Assembly: GCA_937873515.1 (NCBI GenBank)
Contig: CALMYB010000010.1
Span: 186,001-250,000, forward strand
Source of the DNA: an uncultured Acidobacteriota bacterium
GTDB lineage: Bacteria; Acidobacteriota; Blastocatellia; Pyrinomonadales; Pyrinomonadaceae
Reading direction: 5' to 3'
Length of the DNA: 64,000 bases
Shown piece by piece: positions 55,053-64,000 of this stretch (its first letter is position 1; every line of letters begins with the position of its first letter). A program made the translations under genes and the position numbers. The notes under the pieces are model-generated. The model was not told where the DNA came from. It searched no databases and saw only the letters and a list, made by a program, of their open reading frames with translations.

Positions 55053-55291
55053 CTAGAAACCATCACAACTGCGTGATCTACCTGCGCAGATGCATACTCG
55101 AGAGAGGCTTTGATATCGTCAGCCTCAAGATAGGGAAAATCGTTCAGGATCTCTCTTTCACTCGCTCCACCTGCGAGCATGTCGAGAATGTCCTTGACAC
55201 GAATGCGCATTCCCCGGATGCACGGTCGGCCGCCAGCCTGTTGCGGATCGGAAGTGATTCGGTTAAGAAGTTCGGAATTCATTACGAGCAT
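55049..55291 (-). CDS. DUF433 protein (probable antitoxin)
   Basis: The 80-residue product has the DUF433 pattern RITSDPQQAGGRPCIRGMRI, VKDILDMLAGGASEREILND and FPYLEADDIKASLEYASAQ. The family has a helix-turn-helix fold and is the usual antitoxin partner of DUF5615/PIN proteins. The ATG at 55291 lies 9 bases past the ferredoxin stop; ATG at 55282 is an alternative. The pair is transcribed in the same direction as the ferredoxin gene. Confidence 0.87.
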   Translation of the reverse strand: MLVMNSELLNRITSDPQQAGGRPCIRGMRIRVKDILDMLAGGASEREILNDFPYLEADDIKASLEYASAQVDHAVVMVSR

Positions 55292-55300
55292 TTTAGCACG

Positions 55301-55693
55301 TTATTTGCCGATCTGGATCAACGCCAGTCTCTCGACCACGGTTCCGTTTTCGATGTGTTCTTCGATTATTTCGGGGACGTCTTCGGGTTGGACCTGGCCG
55401 TAGAGGGTGCCGTCGGGGTGGACCATTACGGCGACGCCGATGGAGCAGAAGCCGATGGAGCCGCATTGTGTAAGGAGGACCTCGCCCATTGGGTTGCGGC
55501 CTTTCTTTTCCTTGCCCTGGCGGATGCCTTTGGCTTCGAGGATGCGGGCGAATTCCGAGAGGACCTCCTCGCCGCCGACCTTTGAGCAGGATTTGCCGGT
55601 GCAGACAAAAACCTGCCGTTTTATCGGCGCTTTGAGCATTGGAGCGAGCTTTTCGAGCTCTTCGCGGTCGGTGATGAATTTCGGCTTTCCCAT
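55301..55693 (-). CDS. (2Fe-2S) ferredoxin domain protein (thioredoxin-like)
   Basis: The product has the four-cysteine pattern of the thioredoxin-like 2Fe-2S fold (as in NuoE C-terminal domain): VFVCTGKSCSKVGGEEVL and LLTQCGSIGFCSIGVAVMVH, then QVQPEDVPEIIEEHIENGT. Such ferredoxins take part in electron transfer to diverse partners, which cannot be told here. The length (130 residues) is normal. Its stop is close to the DUF433 gene start, and a divergent copy of its 3' end follows the pair. Confidence 0.9.
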   Translation of the reverse strand: MGKPKFITDREELEKLAPMLKAPIKRQVFVCTGKSCSKVGGEEVLSEFARILEAKGIRQGKEKKGRNPMGEVLLTQCGSIGFCSIGVAVMVHPDGTLYGQVQPEDVPEIIEEHIENGTVVERLALIQIGK

Positions 55694-55829
55694 ATTTAAT
55701 AAAAGGCTAACAGAATCAATACCGCGACAACAAAAGTTACGGCGATCTAAGAGATTTTTCTAGGGCTTCTGCCCGGCCTCTGTGATAGAATCACACCAAT
55801 ACGCGTATCGCACGTTTTCACGCTTACTA

Positions 55830-57470
55830 ATGGCACCCGGCATTATCATCCACGTCACAGTCGGCCTTGAGAAGCGAACCGAATTCTTCGCACAAGAACG
55901 GATTCGGATCGGCTCGGACTCTACCTGTGACATACAGATCCACACGTCGTCCATACGCGACCTTGACGTTTGGCTGGAGCTTGACAGTTCAGACGGCAGC
56001 TTCCGCGTCGTAGATTTTGCCCAAGACCTGAACTTCGAGATAAACGATAAACCGCTGCGGCGTTACGTTCCCGTAACCGACGGAGACGTCATCGCTGCCC
56101 CCGAGAACAGCATTTCCTTCGGCTTCTTTTCGCTAGAGGCAAAATCCGCGCTCATCACCACAAATCGTGAGCAGCCGCATATTTCGCAGTTTATCGAAGA
56201 TGCGGCCATCGAGTCTTACGGATCGGCAAAGCGGGATGACGCAAAGGCATTCTTACGCGAATTTACACGCGAGCTTGCACGCGAGATATCATGGACGACC
56301 AAGCTCATAACGCTCGTGATCGCGGTCGCCTTCCTGACCGGCATTCTCTATATCGGATACGCAGTAAATCGCGAGTTGCGGGAAGCCCGCGAACAGGCGA
56401 AAGTGCAGAGCGAAACGATCAAGAATCTCGAGGAAAAGCTTGGCCAGGCGAGCAACCAGCTTGGCGAGTTGGATAAAAGCAACAAGGACATCATTAAGAC
56501 CGTCTCGCTTGCGCCGAACCTTCGCGTTGCGTACGGCAATTCGATCGGCCTGATCGTCGGAGTCTATGACCTCGTCGATAAGCGTACGGGCAAGGTCCTG
56601 CGCTACGCCGACCCGTCGCTTTATCGCAGCCCGTACGAGCCGCAGGCCCCGGAAAATCCTGATTCCATGCCGTCGCGGCCGCAGGTCGGGGTTACGACCG
56701 ACGGCAACGGGCCGACGGTCGAATACGATTTTATCGGCACGTGTTTTTACGTTGGCCAGGGCTACATCGTTACGAATCGCCACGTTGTCCGGCCGTGGGA
56801 AGAAGACGACGGTGTTAAGCAGATGATGGCCGCCGGAAATGCCCGTGCACGCGTCAAAAAGCTCGTCATCTATTTCCCGAATCATCCACAGCCTTTTCCG
56901 CTCACGGTAAAGAGCGTCGGCGGCCGCGAAGACCTTGCGATCGGGTTTATCGACCCGGCGACCGTTCCTGAAGATCTGCCGACAGTCCCGCTCGACACGG
57001 ACACCGCCTCGGTCGAGATCGGAAAGACGGTCGTGACTATGGGCTACCCTAACGGCCCTGATCGGCTGCTTGCGATGGTCGATGACGCCGAGGCCCGCTC
57101 GATCAATCAGCGTTTTGGCAACTCGCGGCAAGATCTGATCAACTTCCTTGCCCAATCGCAGAAGATCGTGCCGCTGACCACGCAAGGTTCTATCACCGAC
57201 CTCGATTCCAAGCGGATCGTGCACGACGCACGCACCGCGGAAGGCGGGTCCGGAGCGCCGCTCTTCGGCCAAAGCGGCGAGGTGATCGGCGTGAATTTTG
57301 GTGTGTTTACGGAGAATACCGCCGCGAATATGGCAGTTCCCGTGAAGTTCGCGATCGCTCTGCTCGAAAATGCCGGCTGGGTGTCGCCTGATTCCGCAAA
57401 AGAGCCGAACTCCAACTCCGCCACCGCGGCAGCGAATGTCGCAAACCCGACGGCACCCAAGACGAATTGA
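55830..57470 (+). CDS. Membrane-anchored trypsin-like serine protease with FHA-like N-terminal domain
   Basis: The product has an N-terminal FHA-like domain (about 1-110: IIIHVTVGLEKRTEFFAQER, IRIGSDSTCDIQI, VTDGDVIAAPENSISFGFF), one membrane helix (WTTKLITLVIAVAFLTGILY), a coiled coil (REQAKVQSETIKNLEEKLGQ) and a periplasmic trypsin-like domain. The triad is visible: His in VTNRHVV, Asp in EDLAIGFID and Ser in EGGSGAPLF (residues 318, 368 and 474). This makes a cytoplasmic phosphopeptide sensor joined to an external protease. I chose ATG 55830, as the FHA-like fold begins there; GTG 55782 in the same frame is an alternative. Confidence 0.88.
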   Translation: MAPGIIIHVTVGLEKRTEFFAQERIRIGSDSTCDIQIHTSSIRDLDVWLELDSSDGSFRVVDFAQDLNFEINDKPLRRYVPVTDGDVIAAPENSISFGFFSLEAKSALITTNREQPHISQFIEDAAIESYGSAKRDDAKAFLREFTRELAREISWTTKLITLVIAVAFLTGILYIGYAVNRELREAREQAKVQSETIKNLEEKLGQASNQLGELDKSNKDIIKTVSLAPNLRVAYGNSIGLIVGVYDLVDKRTGKVLRYADPSLYRSPYEPQAPENPDSMPSRPQVGVTTDGNGPTVEYDFIGTCFYVGQGYIVTNRHVVRPWEEDDGVKQMMAAGNARARVKKLVIYFPNHPQPFPLTVKSVGGREDLAIGFIDPATVPEDLPTVPLDTDTASVEIGKTVVTMGYPNGPDRLLAMVDDAEARSINQRFGNSRQDLINFLAQSQKIVPLTTQGSITDLDSKRIVHDARTAEGGSGAPLFGQSGEVIGVNFGVFTENTAANMAVPVKFAIALLENAGWVSPDSAKEPNSNSATAAANVANPTAPKTN

Positions 57471-58403
57471 TCAGACCTTTTCTCTATAGGCAAGATCGGT
57501 CCGGTCCTCTCGTCCGGAACGATCCAACTCGCCCAATTCCGAGATCTTCAGCATCAGATGGTCGGCGATTTCCTTGTGCGTTCGCAGTTTGTCCGCTTTT
57601 AGATAGAACTCTGCGAGGTCGATGGGTTCGCCGAACAAGATACGCACCGGCTCACCGCCACGCCAGTTCCCCAATATCTGTTTAGGCAGATCGTTGCCAA
57701 GCCCGGCGATAAAGACCGGCACGACCTGCGGCCGTGCGGAATAGATCACCTTGCCAACGCCCGGCTGCGCAGGCAGAAAGTCATACGGCCCGCCCTTTAG
57801 ATTCCGCTTCCCTTCGGGGTGAAAGCCTATGACATTCGGGCCGTCTTGCGAGCATAGCTGAACAAGCCTTCGAAGCGAATACTTATCGAACTCGCGTTTC
57901 TCGACCTCGCCCGCCTCGCGGAAGAACGGCGGGTACATCGAGAACCAGCCCATCACGAAATTCACCATCCAACCGCTCAGACGGTCATAAAAGAACTTCG
58001 CCCGGACCGGAAAGTAGAGCTGCAGCGGCCGATGCGTCTTCCGAAAAAGAATGCTCGATACCGTGTACATATCGAAGAACGAGCGATGATTCGCCACCAG
58101 AAGCACCGGACGGCCCGGGTCGGCTGCCTCAAAATTCTCGAGCCCGTGCACCTCCATCAGGTTGTAGGTCGCCAAGTAGATCCAAAGTGAGCCGACATGA
58201 CGCTGAAAGAATGTCATCAGGCGTTTCCAGCGGCCCTGATTCATCCGGTGCGCAAGCCAGAAACCGCGTCGTTCGGTCGGAGCCAGCACATCCAGCTCCT
58301 CGATATCGGGAACGAGTGGTTCGAGGCTGCAAATTTCTGCTTTTTCGAGGCTGCTTTCAGGCATTTGCGGGACGCAAGACGATAAGTTTATCATTACGGG
58401 CAC
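57471..58403 (-). CDS. 1-acylglycerol-3-phosphate O-acyltransferase (PlsC-like)
   Basis: The enzyme acylates a lysophospholipid at the inner membrane. The HX4D catalytic motif (NHRSFFD) and the second motif (FHPEGKR in VIGFHPEGKRNL) are intact, as is PVFIAGLGND. The long N-terminal extension (about 100 residues, with FWLAHRMNQGRWKRLMTFFQ) precedes the catalytic domain. The stop codon abuts that of the protease gene: the two genes converge. Substrate chain preference is unknown. Confidence 0.87.
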   Translation of the reverse strand: MPVMINLSSCVPQMPESSLEKAEICSLEPLVPDIEELDVLAPTERRGFWLAHRMNQGRWKRLMTFFQRHVGSLWIYLATYNLMEVHGLENFEAADPGRPVLLVANHRSFFDMYTVSSILFRKTHRPLQLYFPVRAKFFYDRLSGWMVNFVMGWFSMYPPFFREAGEVEKREFDKYSLRRLVQLCSQDGPNVIGFHPEGKRNLKGGPYDFLPAQPGVGKVIYSARPQVVPVFIAGLGNDLPKQILGNWRGGEPVRILFGEPIDLAEFYLKADKLRTHKEIADHLMLKISELGELDRSGREDRTDLAYREKV

Positions 58404-58449
58404 CAGGAAAGAAAAAGTGGCCCGGCCAGTTGGATTTCGCGGTTCGGGA

Positions 58450-58479
58450 TTGCTGTTTTCGCACGGTTTGTAGGATAAT
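58450..58479 (+). promoter_or_regulatory. Predicted promoter of the metalloprotease gene
   Basis: TTGCTG (58450-58455) and GATAAT (58474-58479) are 18 bases apart and match the sigma-70 elements at 3/6 and 5/6. The start codon of the protease gene lies 124 bases on. Confidence 0.35.
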
Positions 58480-58602
58480 CAATCTCGTTCTAATTTCAAT
58501 TCAATTAACTTGGAGTCTCCATTCGAAACGCCGGTCGGCTCGTGTCCCCGCGAACGTCCAAAACGTCCAAATGGATCCCAATAAGTAAGGAGCAAATTAA
58601 AT

Positions 58603-61464
58603 ATGAACACGCATCCGATGTTTCGCGGCGTTCTGTCTCTCTCGTTGGTACTAGCGTTCCTAGTGATCGGTGCCTCGGCCCAACAGCTGATATGGACCGA
58701 GAATCAGCAAGATCGTTCGGCGATCACGACGGACAGAGCCGTCTTGAGGCCGTCTTATCCGACAGACTTTCGCCTTTACAACCTCAACATCGAACCGTTG
58801 AGGGACCAGCTTTTCTCGATCGCCGGCCGTTCCAGCGGCGAATCAGTCGTGATCTCGATCCCAAATGCCGACGGCGATATGGAGCGGTTCGAGGTCTATG
58901 AGGATTCGAACTTCGACGCGGCTCTGCAGGCACGCTTTCCTGAGATCCGTGCATACTCGGGACGCGGCCTCACGGATCGGTTCTCGACACTGAAGCTCAG
59001 CATCTCACCGCAAGGCATACAGACCGTAGTATTCCGCTCCGATGCCCACAATGAATTCATCGAGCCGTTCTCGGCCGATCATAAGGTCTATTCGGTATTC
59101 CGCCGTGATGGCGAAGCCGGCGGTTCGCCCTGGCGTTGTACGACCGGCGATGTCGGATTTTTGACGGGTATTCGAGACAGCTATCGCCTGAACGGCGACG
59201 TCGCTTCGCGGCCCGACAGCAACGCCGGCCAGATCAAAACGATGCGGCTTGCCCAATCCTGCAACGGCGAATACGCGAACTATTTTGGTGCAACAAGCGC
59301 AAGCCAGGTCGCTCTCGTGCTCGCGGCATTCAATGCTACCTTGACCCGCGCCAACGGCGTCTATGAAAAGGATCTCGCTGTGCATCTGAACTTGATCGAT
59401 GCGACGACGAACGTCATCTATTACAATCCGGCGACCGACCCATACTCGACCTTGGGGAACTGGAACGGCGAGCTGCAGGCAACACTGACGGCAAATATCG
59501 GCGAAGCCAATTACGACATTGGCCATATGTTCGGTGCTTCGGGCGGCGGCGGCAACGCAGGCTGCATCGGCTGCGTTTGTGTCGATGGACAGAAAGGCAG
59601 CGGCATCACATCGCCGGGCGACGGCATTCCGCAGGGCGATAACTTCGATATCGACTATGTTGTTCACGAGGTTGGCCACCAAATGGGTGCGAATCATACC
59701 TTCTCGTTCTCGCTTGAGGGTACCGGACGCAACAAGGAAGTGGGCTCCGGAATCACGATCATGGGCTATGCCGGCATCACGCCGTATGACGTTGCCCCGC
59801 ACTCGATCGACACTTTCCACGAAACGAGCATCGATCAGATCCAGCAGAATCTTGCGAACAAGACCTGTCCGGTCACGACGAACATGACCCAGAATCACCC
59901 GCCTGTGGTCGCTTCCGTACCGAACTACACGATCCCGATCAGCACGCCGTTCGCTTTGACAGGTTCGGCGACCGATCCTGACGGCGACGCCCTGACGTAT
60001 CAGTGGGAGCAAAATGACAACGCGACTTCGTCCGGCAGCAGCAGCCCAGCGTCACCCGGTAAGACTACAGGTCCGAACTGGCTCTCGTTCCCGCCGTCCG
60101 CTTCACCGACACGATACTTTCCGAAGATGGCGACGGTGCTTGCCGGACTCCTCGTATCGCCCACGCTTCCGGGCGGCGATGCCGTAGCGAATACCGAGGC
60201 TCTAAGCTCGGTGTCTCGTACGCTCAACTTCCGCCTTACGGTCCGCGACAACAAGCCGTATGTACCGGGCGTGACCATCGGTCAAACTCAGTACACGGAC
60301 TCCGTCATTACGGTGACGAACTCTTCCGGGCCGTTCAAGGTAACTTCACCGAACACATCGATCCAGGTCGCCGGCGGTTCGGTCCAGACCGTAACCTGGA
60401 ACGTCGCTAACACGACGGCTGCTCCCGTAAGCGTCGCGAATGTCAAGATCTCGCTCTCGACGGACGGAGGCGCGACATTCCCGCAAGTGCTCTTGGCAAG
60501 TACACCGAATGACGGTTCGGCAGATGTGACCATCCCGATGGGCGTTACTTCGCAGGCACGCGTCAAGATCGAAGCCGTCGGAAATATCTTCTTCGATGTT
60601 TCGGACACGAACTTCTCGGTCACGGCTCCGGTACGTGCGAAGTATGATTTTGACGGCGACGGCAAGTCGGACGTTTCGGTCTTCCGTCCCTCGGACGGCA
60701 ACTGGCATATGCTGCGGTCAACCGCCGGCTACGCCGTTGCTCACTGGGGAATCTCCACCGACGTACCCGCACCAGGCGACTTTGACGGCGATGCAAAGGC
60801 CGATCTTGCGATATTCCGTGGAGATGCGAACAGCGCAAACCCGGACTTCTACATCTTCAATAGCTCGAACTCGACCATCACGTTCCTTTCGTTCGGACTT
60901 CCCGGCGATGTGCCGGTCAATGCCGACTATGATGGCGACGGTAAGACGGATGTAGCGGTTTACCGTCCTTCAGACGGCGGCTGGTACGCTCTTAAGAGCA
61001 CAGGAGGCCTGATCTACACGACGATACCGAACGCTGCAGGCACGATCCCTGCTCCGGGCGATTTCGATGGCGACGGCAAAGCCGATATCGCTTACTACAA
61101 CGGCTCGGCCGGTTCGTTTACGTACCGTCCGTCAACCGGCGGTTTCCCGACGACGGCTACGGGAATGGGAACTTCTTCGGACGTTCCCGTGATCGCGGAC
61201 TACTCGGGCGACGGCAAGGCCGAGATCGCACTCTTCCGAACGCTTACGGGCGACTGGTTCATCTACAATCCGGCCGCCGGAACGAGCTCGACGACCCATT
61301 TCGGATTGCTCGGCGATATTCCGACGCCCGGTGATTATGACGGCGACGGACGCACGGACCTTGCAGTGTATCGCAGCGGCACGTGGTACCTGCTAAGATC
61401 GACCGCTGGCTTTACAGCCTACGGATTCGGCCTTAGCAGCGACGTTCCGATCCCGGGAAGGTAA
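58603..61464 (+). CDS. Secreted zinc metalloprotease (reprolysin-like) with FG-GAP/VCBS repeats
   Basis: The 953-residue product has a signal peptide (cleavage after GASAQ), a propeptide-like region and a metalloprotease core with HExxHxxGxxH (His355-His365 in HEVGHQMGANH) and a Met-turn SGITIMGYAG. A cysteine pattern (GCIGCVCVDG) precedes it. An Ig-like or PKD-like part (YQWEQNDNATSSGS) and a further beta-domain follow. The C-terminal 250 residues are five FG-GAP/VCBS-like repeats of the form DFDGDGKSDVSVFRPSDGNW, a calcium-binding propeller. AAGGAG precedes the ATG. It probably digests proteins outside the cell. Confidence 0.92.
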   Translation: MNTHPMFRGVLSLSLVLAFLVIGASAQQLIWTENQQDRSAITTDRAVLRPSYPTDFRLYNLNIEPLRDQLFSIAGRSSGESVVISIPNADGDMERFEVYEDSNFDAALQARFPEIRAYSGRGLTDRFSTLKLSISPQGIQTVVFRSDAHNEFIEPFSADHKVYSVFRRDGEAGGSPWRCTTGDVGFLTGIRDSYRLNGDVASRPDSNAGQIKTMRLAQSCNGEYANYFGATSASQVALVLAAFNATLTRANGVYEKDLAVHLNLIDATTNVIYYNPATDPYSTLGNWNGELQATLTANIGEANYDIGHMFGASGGGGNAGCIGCVCVDGQKGSGITSPGDGIPQGDNFDIDYVVHEVGHQMGANHTFSFSLEGTGRNKEVGSGITIMGYAGITPYDVAPHSIDTFHETSIDQIQQNLANKTCPVTTNMTQNHPPVVASVPNYTIPISTPFALTGSATDPDGDALTYQWEQNDNATSSGSSSPASPGKTTGPNWLSFPPSASPTRYFPKMATVLAGLLVSPTLPGGDAVANTEALSSVSRTLNFRLTVRDNKPYVPGVTIGQTQYTDSVITVTNSSGPFKVTSPNTSIQVAGGSVQTVTWNVANTTAAPVSVANVKISLSTDGGATFPQVLLASTPNDGSADVTIPMGVTSQARVKIEAVGNIFFDVSDTNFSVTAPVRAKYDFDGDGKSDVSVFRPSDGNWHMLRSTAGYAVAHWGISTDVPAPGDFDGDAKADLAIFRGDANSANPDFYIFNSSNSTITFLSFGLPGDVPVNADYDGDGKTDVAVYRPSDGGWYALKSTGGLIYTTIPNAAGTIPAPGDFDGDGKADIAYYNGSAGSFTYRPSTGGFPTTATGMGTSSDVPVIADYSGDGKAEIALFRTLTGDWFIYNPAAGTSSTTHFGLLGDIPTPGDYDGDGRTDLAVYRSGTWYLLRSTAGFTAYGFGLSSDVPIPGR

Positions 61465-61482
61465 CTCTCCAATACAAATAGC

Positions 61483-61516
61483 TCTACGGCCGGTCGATCA
61501 CTCGCCCGGCCGTAGA
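61483..61516 (+). terminator. Hairpin after the metalloprotease gene, possible terminator
   Basis: TCTACGGCCGG and its exact complement CCGGCCGTAGA form an 11-bp stem with a 12-base loop, 18 bases after the stop codon. The following sequence is CATTTC, so the T run is weak, but the position fits transcription end. Confidence 0.55.
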
Positions 61517-61530
61517 CATTTCAGCGGTTA

Positions 61531-61622
61531 GTTGTTCGTCGTTCGCTGTTCGTTGTTCATCGTTCGGAGGTGAAATTGCTGTCGAACAACCAACAACGAA
61601 CGACGAACACCGAACTACGAAC
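61531..61622. repeat. Low-complexity inverted repeat of GTTCG units at the metH 3' end
   Basis: The left part (GTTGTTCGTCGTTCGCTG...) and the right part (...CGAACGACGAACACCG) are inverted relative to each other, with a 12-bp perfect match GTTCGTCGTTCG / CGAACGACGAAC at 61534-61545 and 61597-61608. The right end reaches the metH stop codon. Nothing else is seen here. Confidence 0.6.

Positions 61623-64000
<2,378 letters not shown>

Noticed and set aside
55781-55795. TGTGATAGAATCACA, a perfect palindrome resembling a CRP/FNR box
   Set aside because: The spacer is five bases, not the six of the CRP consensus, there is only one copy, and the GTG at 55782 lies inside it. Not enough for a binding-site claim.
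56289-57272. A 327-codon open frame antisense to the FHA/protease gene
   Set aside because: The sense strand carries a complete catalytic triad; the antisense product has no recognisable feature.

Overview
The window looks like a chromosomal segment from a Gram-negative bacterium, most plausibly an Acidobacteriota of the Blastocatellia/Pyrinomonadales type. This is inference from gene content, not from a database search. The support is as follows: lipid A and LPS genes (lpxB, lptD) and outer-membrane receptors show an outer membrane; bshC points to bacillithiol, known in Acidobacteriota; secreted proteins carry the C-terminal modules that abound in that phylum (a TIGR03437-like adhesion/Ig-like tail, BNR and FG-GAP repeats, an OmpA-like tail with a DGG-type motif). 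No rRNA, tRNA or CRISPR array was found.

Layout. 0-7.7 kb: lpxB (5' part), a secreted beta-propeller-like protein, ilvE, lptD and a lipoprotein. 7.8-11.3 kb: methylmalonyl-CoA mutase large subunit, then a small accessory block with hicBA, a YraN nuclease and an FnIII-like protein. 11.3-14.5 kb: an iron/heme unit (heme oxygenase and TonB-dependent receptor behind a Fur-like palindrome); the heme oxygenase frame is interrupted by a TAG codon. 14.6-17.0 kb: atpD and atpC, separated by a four-helix-bundle gene that sits inside a 15-bp perfect inverted repeat. 17.2-23.8 kb: phoH, ybeY and a CorC-type gene, a common neighbourhood, here interleaved with a toxin-antitoxin pair and zwf, followed by a biotin carrier protein. 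23.8-28.5 kb: pheA behind a phenylalanine-rich leader peptide and terminator (an apparent translational attenuator), then mutL-bshC. 28.6-38.8 kb: secreted and outer-membrane proteins, glutamate dehydrogenase with larE, TPR protein. 38.8-46.1 kb: glycine cleavage genes gcvT-gcvH-gcvPA-gcvPB interspersed with small genes and a Tat-exported PLP enzyme. 46.1-48.3 kb: membrane proteins. 48.4-53.1 kb: pntA and pntB, split by an IS200-like (REP-associated) transposase with about 105-bp direct repeats. 53.1-55.3 kb: two small cassettes, a DUF559 nuclease gene between 59-bp inverted repeats, and a DUF5615/DUF433 pair; each is followed by a divergent second copy of the 3' end of the gene it sits beside (pntB; a 2Fe-2S ferredoxin gene). 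55.3-64 kb: ferredoxin, membrane FHA-like/trypsin-like protease, acyltransferase, a secreted zinc metalloprotease, and metH (3' part).

The core genes cover amino-acid and one-carbon metabolism (ilvE, pheA, gdhA, gcv, metH), propionate/methylmalonyl metabolism (mutase, biotin carrier), NADPH supply (zwf, pntAB), energy (atpDC), envelope (lptD, lpxB, receptors, acyltransferase) and repair/RNA maturation (mutL, ybeY). The most interesting features lie between and inside these genes: the pheA attenuator paired with loss of the ACT domain; a roughly 100-bp palindromic element inserted in frame in both pntA and metH; and several small cassettes placed at gene 3' ends, some with repeat ends and some with duplicated gene tails.
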